Shown here one piece after another: positions 26,001-34,842 of a stretch of DNA of 64,000 nt; position 1 is the stretch's first letter, and every line of letters starts with the position of its first letter. Origin of the DNA: Caldifarciminota bacterium (GTDB taxonomy: Bacteria; Hydrothermota; Hydrothermia; UBA1063; CAJXJZ01); assembly GCA_027038175.1 (NCBI GenBank), contig JALVYB010000060.1, positions 42,547-106,546 of the forward strand, given 5' to 3'. The notes beneath the pieces are model-generated. The model made no database searches. It saw only the letters and a program-made list of their open reading frames with translations, and had not been told where the DNA came from. Both the position numbers and the translations under genes were made by a program.

Positions 26001-26472
26001 TCCCTATGTCCTTGCAGAACTAAATCTTACCTATGTGCTTTTATCTTATGGAAAATACGAAGAAGCGCTCTCTGAATTAAAAAAACTTGACAAATACATT
26101 ACCGTTGTCAACTACAAATGGGCAAGAGGAAGGTTTTTCGCTTTAAAAGGAGAACTTCTCGCCTTTAAAGGGGATTTTGAAAACTCCAGAAAATATCTGC
26201 AGAACGCACTTAATGTATTTTTAAAAACCAACATGTTGCACGATGCAGGTACTGTGTTTGCATTTCTTCTTGCTTTTGCTTTACTCGAGAGAAACCAGAA
26301 CAAACTATTAGAGTTACACAAACAAATCAAAAAGTATCCGTATATCCACAACGCATTCTCAGATTTTTTCAAACACTTTAGTGAATATGGGTTTAGCAAA
26401 TTAAACGAGCTGGCCACCCTGCTTGGAAGTTCGCTCGCAGAGAAATTCGTACTATCCAATCTAAAGAAATAA
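23077..26472 (+). CDS. Soluble adenylyl cyclase-like regulator: two class III cyclase domains, AAA ATPase, TPR
   Basis: 1131 residues with the domain order of mammalian soluble adenylyl cyclase. C1 (about 22-165) has the two metal-binding aspartates (LMFIDVKSFTSM, FIAGDAMLVYF) but lacks the transition-state Asn and Arg. C2 (about 235-365) lacks the metal sites but has FTTIGETVNIAARLM, which supplies Asn and Arg. Together they would make one active site. In C2 the residue at the adenine-specifying Asp position is Thr, the hallmark of bicarbonate-responsive class IIIb cyclases. An AAA/STAND ATPase follows (P-loop EGSAGIGKTSLL near 405, then ILAIDDWHL), then TPRs (about 770-1080). Cytoplasmic sensor; the product is probably cAMP. 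It stands alone, read from its own promoter. Confidence 0.8.
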   Translation: MTFSSFSKDVLTIFKDGIERPLKLSGSLMFIDVKSFTSMVEQAQFESEEKLEELLDRIEHVFTLIHNSVEEEEGEIAFIAGDAMLVYFKNDLTQKRALKAGDKIHKRLKEVELKVKGGITTGDFYIIPVDFPRRRDFVFYGMPLDEASLLEKKAEPGNFLSKDRFFDTDYPSHTRKLTSSPHNSLYNPKVETYKRVNFTGEWRNITSMFLKYHGDTAEFFDFIRDLQENFYPYINAHKIYLDSILMIDKGNHLFFTSGSPETTRYRVKNLLDFALLLKEAYPHKLSIGISNGRAISGFIGSNKFKKFTTIGETVNIAARLMQTAKIDEILFSSESKYFEKVFSFKFYGNIRVKGKNLPLETYLLTGKRSEQLSHGIFVNRTKEIDEIKGFISSHDAGVVLIEGSAGIGKTSLLDRIIMSLKRYRVLKYSAQEHAIERSYSSLKDIINMLYPKPGLPDNIQKFVEEFLVGELTDTKAINTALPGILESLINNLRQHNKVILAIDDWHLVDKASKKVLRSLINRNPCIFMLTARRFDGQIVEHTKDTGILLHLKPLSRQAIKEFLNLTLGGTAHELLIKLMKEKTAGNPLALKHTISYLSTNSMLKLRNGMWITKGTIDVPKDIYDVFLLSFEELPEEEQEELKHLSVFGHSIPLNLFKRYKKYAGLTITLPKNAILNGIVHIKRDIISFTQQTYREAIYESILKHKLREIHKKIAEFMEQHQDIIDEAAYNIARHYVEANIKDKAIYYIDAALSDITYKNDYYKKIELINMKLSITHSPDFKLFETLSNLYANIGLYNKAISTLENAPERNNEERLRKLLSITHLLLDMNEIDKAGELISILNKLRVEQDIPAPNLYVSYNNVLGLYYLNLRKPEKALEYFQQGLKTALKNNMVNQIIPLAGNKASALSYLRKYDEALKNYKLMLKNLQHDTQDVWREIGIYINMANIYQWKDDYKTSIDYYKKATYLSLKNRLYYPYVLAELNLTYVLLSYGKYEEALSELKKLDKYITVVNYKWARGRFFALKGELLAFKGDFENSRKYLQNALNVFLKTNMLHDAGTVFAFLLAFALLERNQNKLLELHKQIKKYPYIHNAFSDFFKHFSEYGFSKLNELATLLGSSLAEKFVLSNLKK

Positions 26473-26548
26473 CCTGGACAAAGTTTTGTGCATTACTTTA
26501 TGCTTAATTGCGGCGCTCCACTGCGAGACATGTTTAAAGCGAAAGTAC

Positions 26549-26577
26549 TTGACATTACGGAACTCAAGTATTATACA
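26549..26577 (+). promoter_or_regulatory. Promoter of the tmRNA gene
   Basis: TTGACA, 17-base spacer, TATACA. The predicted start, near 26584, is about 27 bases before the mature 5' end. ACACCTT-C-AAGGTGT at 26581-26596 would form a small hairpin in the precursor leader that is trimmed off. Confidence 0.7.
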
Positions 26578-26610
26578 AATACACCTTCAAGGTGTATCGT
26601 TCTTTGAAAA

Positions 26611-26955
26611 GGGGGCGTATGGACTCGACGGGGCCAGAAGGCCTCCGAAAGTGCATGCAGGGCGTGGGACCCTTAAACCCACACAAAATAACTGCCAACA
26701 CAAATTACGCACTGGCTGCCTAAATAAAGAGCAGCCCGTCCCCCGAAAGGCTCCACCCACTTTCGGGTAGGGCGTCATAAAGGGTGGAAGCCCTGCATGG
26801 CATACCCGGTCTGCTGTGCAGGGTTAAAAAAGACCGGGCTCTGACCTTTTAGACCTGCCCGTGGGTCAGGGTCAGAGTATAAACACGGGCTAAGCATGTA
26901 GGGCTTTCGGAGGCCGGGCAACCGGACGCGGGTTCGATTCCCGCCGCCTCCACCA
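26611..26955 (+). ncRNA. ssrA: Transfer-messenger RNA (tmRNA)
   Basis: Rescues stalled ribosomes. The 5' GGGGGCG pairs with 3' CGCCTCC, giving a 7-bp acceptor stem with the G3-U70 pair that alanyl-tRNA synthetase needs; A plus an encoded CCA follow. The 5' block has the GGACTCGACGGGG signature and the T arm reads GCGGG-TTCGATT-CCCGC. The tag reading frame starts at GCC (26694), after an ATAACT resembling the E. coli ATAGTC, and reads ANTNYALAA then TAA at 26721-26723. The ending ALAA is the usual ClpXP-type degron. It is one-piece, not permuted. Its 3' end lies 4 bases from the convergent permease gene. Confidence 0.97.
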
Positions 26956-26958
26956 GTT

Positions 26959-28425
26959 TTATTTACTGAATATAAAACTCTTCCTGGACAAACGAAGGTT
27001 TATAAAATATCCTAACGACAGAAAAATCAGTATTGATAATTTTATAGGACAGAGAGAATGAAACTTGTACATTAAATTAAAACCACCTGCGACAAGAGGT
27101 ACCAGCACAAAAGACACAATAAGCTCCTTAAGTGAATTTATTCCTCTCTCAAAACCTGCTCTTGAGAATATCATGGATGGCCTCACATAAAACAAGATAT
27201 GAAGGAAAAGGTAACTTGCAGTAAGCCCGTAAAGTTCTGAAATAATTATAAGCCTTAACGATATACCTTTTAAGAGAAAAACAAACAACACAAATAGTGC
27301 ATACGGCATAATTATAAAAAGAAAGCCCGCGTCTATAGCAGTTGCTACAATTGCACCGTTTTTCAAAGGAGCCCTCTGAAGTATCCAGAAAGCCCTGTAT
27401 GAATCGCTGATAAACAGAGCAAGAGACGCTATAACACTCATAAACACAAGGGTCCATACACCGAAAAACACTATATCCAGACCATTCATTTTAAAACTCC
27501 ACAAGAGAAGAACAACTACATTGATAATAACAGGAGATATAAGGGTTCTCTTGGTTATTTTACTTCTCAATAAATGAGTGAGTATTAAACTGAAAATTGC
27601 GATTTTCTTTCTGTTTTTAACAAATGGAACTCTGGAAAACTCTCTAACTTTCTCTTCTTTGTTGTAACCCTTTTCATCAAAACCGAGTAATACAGCCAGC
27701 ACAAAAGGCATAACGACATACAAAATTGAAATAACAATGCTCAATATTCCATTGTCTAAGTTTACAAACCACGTAAATGGAAGAAGTTTAAAATACCACA
27801 CAGAATAAACATCCCCTGCGTCAATTAGGTCAAGCAAAGGTGCAAGGCTCGGTGCCATCGCAAAAATAAGCCCAAATACAACACCAAGAGCAATTTGAAC
27901 CTTCGTAACCACATCCCGTGAATCTGAGCGCTTGAAAATCCTGAGCAGTAGTGCATAAAGGAGCATACTAAAAGCCATACTAAAAAACGTGTTAAAAAGT
28001 AAAGAGAAAAACAGGTGAAACACCGGAATAGATTTGTTTACCAAAAATGCTGCACCCAGGAGATTCCCTGAAGTCACAGCAAAAGTAAATAAAAGTCCAA
28101 ACAATACAATAAGCAATCCCTTGGATATATAATACTCATTTTGTGGTACAGGAAGCCTGCTTATTATTTTAATATCTTCTTCAAAAAAGATGAAATGTTT
28201 AAGGTCAAATATAAAACTCATTAAAAGGTACAGGAAAAATATAGTTGAGAGAGAAAAAAGGACGGTTTTGAATCTCATTCTTAGATAGAGAGCAGCCATG
28301 AAGAAGGAGACAATAAATACAGCAATAAAATAGAGTACTTCAGCCTTTCTGCGAATTTTCCTTCTTCCCAGGAAGAAGAGCGTTAAATCCTTATAAAAAA
28401 GATAATAAAGCCTTTTTACAGACAT
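26959..28425 (-). CDS. ABC transporter permease (ABC-2/EcsB-like)
   Basis: 488 residues with roughly twelve hydrophobic segments and no other motif. It directly follows the ATPase gene (2-base gap), so it is the membrane half of an ABC exporter of unknown substrate. The basic N-terminus (KDLTLFFLGRRKIRRKAEV) and the long hydrophobic runs resemble the large ABC-2 permeases. It is the last gene of the minus-strand string, and its stop codon lies 4 bases from the tmRNA 3' end, without an obvious GC-rich terminator; only a weak AT inverted repeat spans the junction. Confidence 0.75.
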   Translation of the reverse strand: MSVKRLYYLFYKDLTLFFLGRRKIRRKAEVLYFIAVFIVSFFMAALYLRMRFKTVLFSLSTIFFLYLLMSFIFDLKHFIFFEEDIKIISRLPVPQNEYYISKGLLIVLFGLLFTFAVTSGNLLGAAFLVNKSIPVFHLFFSLLFNTFFSMAFSMLLYALLLRIFKRSDSRDVVTKVQIALGVVFGLIFAMAPSLAPLLDLIDAGDVYSVWYFKLLPFTWFVNLDNGILSIVISILYVVMPFVLAVLLGFDEKGYNKEEKVREFSRVPFVKNRKKIAIFSLILTHLLRSKITKRTLISPVIINVVVLLLWSFKMNGLDIVFFGVWTLVFMSVIASLALFISDSYRAFWILQRAPLKNGAIVATAIDAGFLFIIMPYALFVLFVFLLKGISLRLIIISELYGLTASYLFLHILFYVRPSMIFSRAGFERGINSLKELIVSFVLVPLVAGGFNLMYKFHSLCPIKLSILIFLSLGYFINLRLSRKSFIFSK

Positions 28426-28427
28426 TA

Positions 28428-29198
28428 TCAGAGGAGTTTTTTGGCTCTTTCAACCTTCTCTGAAAGCGCATCCTTCCCGGTAAGTTCTGTAAAAAATTCC
28501 TCAAGGGATGACATTCGCATTATTTCATCCATTGTCCCACTCGCTATAACTTTTCCCTTTGATATTATCACCACCCTGTCACATACCTTTTCAATCACCT
28601 CAAGTATATGGGATGAAAACAAAATAGCCTTGCCTTTATTCCTCAAATCCTTCAATATTTCTCGTACTATGATTGTTGACTCTGCATCCATACTCGCAAG
28701 TGGCTCATCAAGGAGAAGGATGTCCGGATCAGTCATAACAGTAAGAACAAACAACAATTTCTGTTTCATCCCCTTGGAAAAACCATAAATCTGTCGACCT
28801 AAATTGTCTGAGAGTCCAAAAACTTCAAGAAGTTCATATGCCACCTCTTTTCGTGATGCATCAAGTTCGTATATGTTATAGTAGAAATTAACTGCTTCTT
28901 TCACAGTAAAATGTTCGTATATAGAAGCCTCCTCGGGAAGGTATCCCACTTTCTTTTTGTACTCAATATCTTTTGCAGGGTCTATACTCCTTCCTCTATA
29001 TAAAATCTCTCCACTGTCAAACGGTATTACACCGCCGATTACATTCAAAGTAGTTGTTTTACCGGCTCCATTAGGACCAAGATATCCAAGAATCTCCCCA
29101 CTGTTCAGGTGAAAATTTATTCCTTTAAGGGCTTCAAAACTGCCATAAAATTTACGGAGGTCTTTTACTTCTAAAAGTTTTTCAGATAAAGAGTGCAC
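28428..29198 (-). CDS. ABC transporter ATP-binding protein (ABC-2 type exporter)
   Basis: 256-residue nucleotide-binding subunit. Walker A GPNGAGKTT, Q-loop region KKVGYLPEEASIYEHF, signature YGFSKGMKQKL (a common SKGMKQ variant in ABC-2 exporters), Walker B DILLLDEPLASMD and the switch His in FSSHILEV. All catalytic elements are intact. It overlaps the end of prs by 17 bases and is followed by its permease. Confidence 0.92.
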   Translation of the reverse strand: MHSLSEKLLEVKDLRKFYGSFEALKGINFHLNSGEILGYLGPNGAGKTTTLNVIGGVIPFDSGEILYRGRSIDPAKDIEYKKKVGYLPEEASIYEHFTVKEAVNFYYNIYELDASRKEVAYELLEVFGLSDNLGRQIYGFSKGMKQKLLFVLTVMTDPDILLLDEPLASMDAESTIIVREILKDLRNKGKAILFSSHILEVIEKVCDRVVIISKGKVIASGTMDEIMRMSSLEEFFTELTGKDALSEKVERAKKLL

Positions 29199-30123
29199 TT
29201 ACTGATTCCTCTTCATGAATTCTTCTTATTGCTTCTGCAAGAAGAGGAGCAACTGATAATATTTTCAACTTTTTCATGTTAAATTTTCTTTTATGCTCTA
29301 TGGAATTTGTAATAACAACCTCATCAAGCGGTGCTTTGCAGAGTTTTTCTTCAGCATTATCTGAGAAAAGAGCATGTGCCGCTGCTACCTTTATCTCAAG
29401 GGCACCGAGTTCCTTAAGTTTCTGTGCTGCTACAACTATGGTATTGCCAGTATCAATAATATCATCAAGTATAAGTAGTCTTTTGTTTTCCACATTGCCT
29501 ATTACATGCAATACCTCGGCAACGTTGGGCTCAGGACGTCTCTTGTCTATCAATGCAAGCGGTAAATTACCCAATTTTCTTGCTATTGCCCGTGCCCTTT
29601 TTGTAGCACCCACATCAGGCGCAACAACCGTCCACTCCTTTGCATCGAGTTCACCGAAATACTCTTTCATAACAGGTGTAACAAAAAGATTATCAACAGG
29701 AACATCGAAAAATCCCTGTATCTGATCTGCATGAAGGTCAAGCGTCAATACCCTATCAACACCAACTGCCTCAATGAGGTCAGCAACAACCTTGGCAGAG
29801 ATTGGTACTCTTGGCTGATCTTTTCTATCCTGCCTCGCATACCCAAAATATGGTATTACTGCAGTTATTCTCTTTGCAGAGGCCCTTTTTGCAGCGTCCG
29901 CAAGGAACAAGAGTTCAAGAAGGTTATCAGCAGGAGGATTTGTGGACTGGATTATAAATACATCGGATCCTCTTATATTCTCCTTGATTTGAACCCTTAT
30001 TTCTCCATCTTTGAATTTGGTAACAAGAACGTCAGTGAGTGGTATATTCAAATGACGGGAAATTTCCTCCGCCAGATTGGCGGAGGCATTCCCGTGAATA
30101 AGGGTAATTCCCTTTTTCTTCAT
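29182..30123 (-). CDS. prs: Ribose-phosphate pyrophosphokinase
   Basis: Makes PRPP from ribose 5-phosphate and ATP, for nucleotide, histidine and NAD synthesis. 313 residues, full length. Visible: FKDGEIRVQIKENIRGSDVFIIQS, the pyrophosphate-binding loop and flexible-loop residues in YFGYARQDRKDQPRVPIS, DLHADQIQGFF, and the PRPP-binding signature LLILDDIIDTGNT. It overlaps the pyrophosphatase gene by 4 bases. Phosphoribosyltransferases that use PRPP release pyrophosphate, the substrate of that neighbour. Confidence 0.97.
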   Translation of the reverse strand: MKKKGITLIHGNASANLAEEISRHLNIPLTDVLVTKFKDGEIRVQIKENIRGSDVFIIQSTNPPADNLLELLFLADAAKRASAKRITAVIPYFGYARQDRKDQPRVPISAKVVADLIEAVGVDRVLTLDLHADQIQGFFDVPVDNLFVTPVMKEYFGELDAKEWTVVAPDVGATKRARAIARKLGNLPLALIDKRRPEPNVAEVLHVIGNVENKRLLILDDIIDTGNTIVVAAQKLKELGALEIKVAAAHALFSDNAEEKLCKAPLDEVVITNSIEHKRKFNMKKLKILSVAPLLAEAIRRIHEEESVSALFI

Positions 30124-32261
30124 TTTACAAGAAACCTTATGATATTATATTTTACAACAAAACCTGCAAACACAATAGAGACCATGGACATGAGCTTGAT
30201 AAGAATGTTGAGTGATGGGCCTGCTGTATCTTTTAGAGGGTCTCCAACTGTATCACCTGTAACCCCAGCCTTGTGAGGGTCACTTCCCTTTCCACCATAG
30301 TTACCTTTTTCAATATACTTCTTGGCATTGTCCCATGCTCCACCTGCATTTGCCATAAAGAGTGCAACAGCAAAACCACTTGTAAGAGCTCCTGCCAAAA
30401 GTCCCATAACAGCATTAGGCCCCATGAAATAACCAACTGCTATAGGTACCAAAATCGCAAGAAGTGAAGGTAAAATCATTTCCTTCTGTGCAGCCTTGGT
30501 GCTTATATAAACCGCCCTTCCATAATCTGGTTTTGCCTTACCTTCAAGCAGTCCTTTTATTTCCTTAAACTGTCTTCTCACTTCAACAACTATCTCCTGT
30601 GCCGCTCTACCAACTGCCTTTATGGCAAGAGCCGAGAACAGGAAAGGCATCATTGCTCCAATGAAAATACCACCCATTACAAGTGGATCCTGCAATAATG
30701 GTTTAAAGTGCTTCACGAAATCAAGAAGTCCAAACTGATGGCCCCATCTGAGCACATCCTCGTTATATGCTGCAATAAGTGCAAGAGCAGTCAGTGCAGC
30801 AGAGCCAATTGCAAAACCTTTTCCTGTTGCGGCTGTTGTATTTCCAAGGGAATCCAGGGCATCTGTCCTCTCTCTAACCTCTTCAGGAAGCCCTGCCATC
30901 TCTGCATTACCACCAGCGTTATCAGCAACCGGTCCATAGGCATCTGTAGCAAGGGTTATACCCAGTGTTGAAAGCATACCAACAGCAGAAAGCCCTACGC
31001 CATAGAGACCAAGTTGCACATTATTATAACCACCTGAAACAAAGAAACTAACCAGAGTAGCCGCAACAACTGCTATAACAGGCACTGCTGTTGAGAGCAT
31101 ACCGGTTGCAAGTCCTTCAAGTATAAAGGTGGCGTGCCCTGTAAGCCCTGATTTTGATATTGCTCTCGTTGGACTGTAATTATCAGAGGTGAAGTATTCC
31201 GTCGAATAACCAATAATCAATCCGGCTATCAAGCCTGCTATAACTGCATAGAAAATGTTGAAATCCTCTGGCGGAAGAATGAATTTAATTGCAACAAATG
31301 CGGCCACTAAAAATATTGCACTTGCTCCCCACACACCCTTACGGAGTGCTGAAAGAAGGGCACTCTGCGTGGCATCCTCTCTTGTATGTACGAAGAAAGT
31401 TCCTATTATGGAAGAAATAACACCTACACCTGCAAGCACCATTGGTAACACAACGCCCCTCATACCAAGCATGGCAGCGGCCGCGAGTGACATTGTAGCA
31501 ATTATAGAATCAGCATAAGACTCATAGAGGTCTGCGCCCATACCTGCCACGTCACCAACATTATCGCCAACATTATCTGCAATTACTGCAGGGTTTCTCG
31601 GGTCGTCCTCTGGAATTCCAGCCTCTATCTTACCCACAATATCCGCACCAACATCTGCGGCCTTTGTAAAAATACCTCCTCCAACACGGGCAAATAGAGC
31701 CTGAGAAGAGGCACCCATTCCAAAACTGAGCATGGTGAATGTAATGTTATTCAAAAGCTCGTTTCCGGTAAGATGCTGAACTGTACCATAATACCACTTA
31801 AGAACCTGAAACCAGATACTCATATCAAGCAATGCAAGCCCTACCACAACAAGCCCCATAACACCACCTGCGGAAAACGCCACCCTCAGGGCACTATTAA
31901 GGCTCTTTCTTGCTGCATTAGCAGTTCTCGCACTCGCCCTTGTAGCCACACTCATTCCAATAAATCCAGAAAGCCCTGAGAAAAATCCACCCGTTATAAA
32001 GGCAAAGGGAACAAATATAGGCTGAAGTCCTTTTAGTGCGAGAAGAAGTAGAATAAAGAACGCAACGATAAAGAAAATAGTAACAACGGAGTACTGTCTT
32101 TTGAGATAGGCAGTTGCACCCTCTCTAACCGCTTCTGCAATCTCCCGCATCCTATCAGTACCCTCATCCTCTCTTTTTACTCTTGTATATAAATAATATG
32201 CAAAAAGCAAGGCAAGTATAGAACCCACAGGTGCAAACCAGTACAGTTTACCGTAATCCAT
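30120..32261 (-). CDS. hppA: Membrane-bound ion-pumping pyrophosphatase (K+-dependent type)
   Basis: 713 residues, about 16 transmembrane helices. Pumps H+ or Na+ using pyrophosphate. The substrate site is complete: DVGADIVGKIEAGIPEDDPRNPAVIADNVGDNVGDVAGMGADLYES, and later DNAGGNAEMAGLPEEVRERTDALDS and GAWDNAKKYIE. The GNTTAATGKG motif has Ala at the position that is Lys in K+-independent enzymes, so it should need K+. Which ion is moved cannot be fixed here. SD GGGGAG precedes the ATG. It sits downstream of V-ATPase subunits on the same strand, so two ion pumps may be co-expressed. Confidence 0.95.
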   Translation of the reverse strand: MDYGKLYWFAPVGSILALLFAYYLYTRVKREDEGTDRMREIAEAVREGATAYLKRQYSVVTIFFIVAFFILLLLALKGLQPIFVPFAFITGGFFSGLSGFIGMSVATRASARTANAARKSLNSALRVAFSAGGVMGLVVVGLALLDMSIWFQVLKWYYGTVQHLTGNELLNNITFTMLSFGMGASSQALFARVGGGIFTKAADVGADIVGKIEAGIPEDDPRNPAVIADNVGDNVGDVAGMGADLYESYADSIIATMSLAAAAMLGMRGVVLPMVLAGVGVISSIIGTFFVHTREDATQSALLSALRKGVWGASAIFLVAAFVAIKFILPPEDFNIFYAVIAGLIAGLIIGYSTEYFTSDNYSPTRAISKSGLTGHATFILEGLATGMLSTAVPVIAVVAATLVSFFVSGGYNNVQLGLYGVGLSAVGMLSTLGITLATDAYGPVADNAGGNAEMAGLPEEVRERTDALDSLGNTTAATGKGFAIGSAALTALALIAAYNEDVLRWGHQFGLLDFVKHFKPLLQDPLVMGGIFIGAMMPFLFSALAIKAVGRAAQEIVVEVRRQFKEIKGLLEGKAKPDYGRAVYISTKAAQKEMILPSLLAILVPIAVGYFMGPNAVMGLLAGALTSGFAVALFMANAGGAWDNAKKYIEKGNYGGKGSDPHKAGVTGDTVGDPLKDTAGPSLNILIKLMSMVSIVFAGFVVKYNIIRFLVK

Positions 32262-32290
32262 TACTCCCCCTTTTTTGTTGTGCCAATAGT

Positions 32291-33529
32291 CTAAAGTATG
32301 TGCATAGAACGTTCAAACAAGGAGTTAGCACTGCCCAGTACAAGACCTACTCTAATATCACTTTTACCCTCATCAACTATATACCCGACATAAAAACCTG
32401 TTTTTTTCCTCAAATATAAAACGCCTGCGTCAAAAGATATTCTGCTTGAAATTTCAAAAATATCACTGAAAATTGAAAAATTCCTGTAAAAGTTAAGCTT
32501 TCCTCTCATGAGAAAAATTCTATTCAGTTTTTCGCTTCCATCAAGAAACAATACCCCATTTTTTAACGGAAGTTTTAAAAATAGCAACGAACCCTTTGAG
32601 TCATGTATGAGCATGTTTTCTGAAGAAAAGGATAGTCTGGATTTTTTAAAACTGGCAAAATTACCTGTTACATATCTTTCCTTCCCATACGAGCCCATAA
32701 TGCTGAATTTAACGTTTTTACCGAAAAAAGTTACATCACTTCCATACAGACTCAATCCATTCTTTTTTGTTCTCTCGAATTCGATGTAAAAATCCGGGGT
32801 CACATATCTAAAACTCAGGGTATATCCACTTATATTTATTCCCCCAACTGAACTGTAATACCTGATACCGGCCAAAAATCCCCTTACATATGGTAAAATT
32901 GATTGGAGGTCTATATTATAGTAATAGGATGAGTCGCTTTCTACCTGAGAATTTAGAGAAAATGAGAGACCTGAAGAAACTATACTCGTCTTTCTGATTG
33001 ATATACTTCCCTTCATGCCACCTTCTTCCTCCAGCATTTGAACCTGGAAAAACTCATCCTGTGGATACAGTGATATAAAAAGTGTATATTCCCTATCTGA
33101 TAGTCTAATGAATCTATAATCTGCACTTTCTATCCACCCCGAATTTCTCAGGATAGCAAAACTTTCAAGCAGAACTCTCCTTTTAAAAACTCTATTTTCA
33201 AACGGGAAGTATTCGTTTTTTAATGTACGATAAAACCCCATCCCCTCAAGTTTAACATTCCTTATAACAGGAAGATATTTTATAAAGGGTTTTACATGCA
33301 CTAAAACACTGTCCTTTGAAATTGTGTCAACACGCACATTAAACCTGACATTGAAAAAACCTATGTTCTCATAGACTGAAAAGAGACTATCCACAAGTTT
33401 GTTAATATTAAACCTGTCACCCTCGAAAGACAACTCCACACTATCTTTTACCAGAGGATTTAAATAAGTGTGTCCCTCTATACTCAGTCCTGAGATATAG
33501 AGGGACACATATACAAGGTATAAAAACAA
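32291..33529 (-). CDS. Outer-membrane protein with POTRA-like N-terminus (BamA/TamA-like, short)
   Basis: 412 residues. After a signal-like start, residues 28-105 look like one or two POTRA modules (VDSLFSVYENIGFFNVRFNVRVDT, then PVIRNVKLEGMGFY). The rest is a run of amphipathic beta strands with alternating hydrophobic residues, typical of a beta-barrel. It lacks the canonical C-terminal motif of BamA and is about half its size, so assignment to the Omp85 superfamily is tentative. It is one base downstream of the TPR lipoprotein and probably works with it at the outer membrane. Confidence 0.5.
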   Translation of the reverse strand: MFLYLVYVSLYISGLSIEGHTYLNPLVKDSVELSFEGDRFNINKLVDSLFSVYENIGFFNVRFNVRVDTISKDSVLVHVKPFIKYLPVIRNVKLEGMGFYRTLKNEYFPFENRVFKRRVLLESFAILRNSGWIESADYRFIRLSDREYTLFISLYPQDEFFQVQMLEEEGGMKGSISIRKTSIVSSGLSFSLNSQVESDSSYYYNIDLQSILPYVRGFLAGIRYYSSVGGINISGYTLSFRYVTPDFYIEFERTKKNGLSLYGSDVTFFGKNVKFSIMGSYGKERYVTGNFASFKKSRLSFSSENMLIHDSKGSLLFLKLPLKNGVLFLDGSEKLNRIFLMRGKLNFYRNFSIFSDIFEISSRISFDAGVLYLRKKTGFYVGYIVDEGKSDIRVGLVLGSANSLFERSMHIL

Positions 33530-33530
33530 A

Positions 33531-34841
33531 TTATTTGTAGGTGGCTATCCTGTGACAGACCCTATAGGCAAGTTTTCTTGACTTCTCCAGTGAATCCAAT
33601 CTTTTCAAAATAGTTTGCTTTGTCCCAGTATCAGTGGCATAATTGAGTGCATTGTTATAATTCTTTTTTGCATTGTCGTAACTTGAAACTGCATCGCATG
33701 CATATTTGTAATCTCTCTTCTTCTTCCCCTCCCGATAAATGTTGTAACCTATCCTATAATCTGCCTCACCGAGCAATAAATAACCCCAGTATTTATAAGC
33801 ATCATTGAGATTTCCTATGGAAAGTACCTTGTTTACGAGTTCCTTGGCCTTTCCGTAGTTTTTAAGACTGTAAACGTACAAAGATGCGAGTTTCATCGCA
33901 GGTAATGGATTATCAGATGAAGCAAGTTGTATGGCCTTGTTATAATCGCTCTCAGCGAGTTTATAGTACTTAAGTGCTTTTTTGAGTTGTTTTTCAGATC
34001 TGTATACATCCCCAAGACCTTCATAAGCAGTTGCCCTCCTAAAATAGTACAGATACTTAGTAGAATCAATCTTTATGAGGGAATCGGCATGGGACACCGC
34101 TTTTGTATAGTACTCTATCTTTTTGTCATTATCCTTTGCAGACTGGGCCATCTTTATGTAATTGTCCAGAAGGGCATTCCTTATTTCCTTTTCCCCTTTT
34201 TTAGAAACCCCTATGGTAAGCGCTTTCTCAAGATAATCAGTAGACTTCTCAAGTTCTCCTTTCTCCCTGTAGAAAAGACCGGCGGATTTTAATAGAGGCG
34301 CGAAATCAGGCTTTTTGGCAATCGCCTGTTCATACAGAGTATCACATAACTCTGGTTTGCCCTCCTTCTCATAGAGTTTAGCAAGTCCAAAATAAGCATC
34401 TGCATTGGATGGATCTATCTCAATAGCCTTCTTATAGTACTTCTCTGCCTCAGGATAATTTTTCTCTATAATTCCATAAACAAATCCAAGTCCCTGATAT
34501 CCCTTGGAACTTGATGGATTAATCTCCAGGACTTTGTTGTATATGGCCTTTGCAGAATCAATCATCCCAAGCCCAAGATAGGCCTTTGCCAGACCAAGAT
34601 AGGCAGGCTCAAAGTCCTTATTGTAATATATTGAACGATAGTAATTTACCACTGCCCTTCTGTAATAAGAGGTATCTCTCTTTAACTCCGCTTTCTGCGC
34701 ATAGTCTCTTGCTATGGAGTACCATGCCTTGGCAGAGTCTGGATTGAATACGTGCTTTTCAACCTTCTTGGTGCTCTGCTGTGTAGTTGCACATGCTGCC
34801 ACCAATACCACAAATACAGTTGACAATAAAAACTTTCTCAT
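33531..34841 (-). CDS. TPR-repeat lipoprotein
   Basis: 436 residues. Signal peptide with lipobox VAAC (Cys at about 17), so it is lipid-anchored. At least six to eight TPR units follow; the clearest are AYLGLAKAYLGLGMIDSAKAIYNKVLEI-type repeats in the first half, each with a small-residue/aromatic pattern and spacing of 34. It is probably a periplasmic scaffold. It lies between V-ATPase subunit I and the POTRA-like protein with one-base gaps on both sides. It could be a BamD-like partner of the latter, which is inference from order and architecture. Confidence 0.8.
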   Translation of the reverse strand: MRKFLLSTVFVVLVAACATTQQSTKKVEKHVFNPDSAKAWYSIARDYAQKAELKRDTSYYRRAVVNYYRSIYYNKDFEPAYLGLAKAYLGLGMIDSAKAIYNKVLEINPSSSKGYQGLGFVYGIIEKNYPEAEKYYKKAIEIDPSNADAYFGLAKLYEKEGKPELCDTLYEQAIAKKPDFAPLLKSAGLFYREKGELEKSTDYLEKALTIGVSKKGEKEIRNALLDNYIKMAQSAKDNDKKIEYYTKAVSHADSLIKIDSTKYLYYFRRATAYEGLGDVYRSEKQLKKALKYYKLAESDYNKAIQLASSDNPLPAMKLASLYVYSLKNYGKAKELVNKVLSIGNLNDAYKYWGYLLLGEADYRIGYNIYREGKKKRDYKYACDAVSSYDNAKKNYNNALNYATDTGTKQTILKRLDSLEKSRKLAYRVCHRIATYK

Positions 34842-34842
34842 G

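Noticed and set aside
26486..26778. Open frames on both strands over 26486-26778
   Set aside because: They overlap the tmRNA gene and its promoter; the reading frames arise from the GC-rich structured RNA and have no ribosome site or protein-family features.
26955..26979. AT-only inverted repeat after the tmRNA as a terminator
   Set aside because: Eight weak A/T pairs, inside the permease 3' end, with no T-run; too weak to call.
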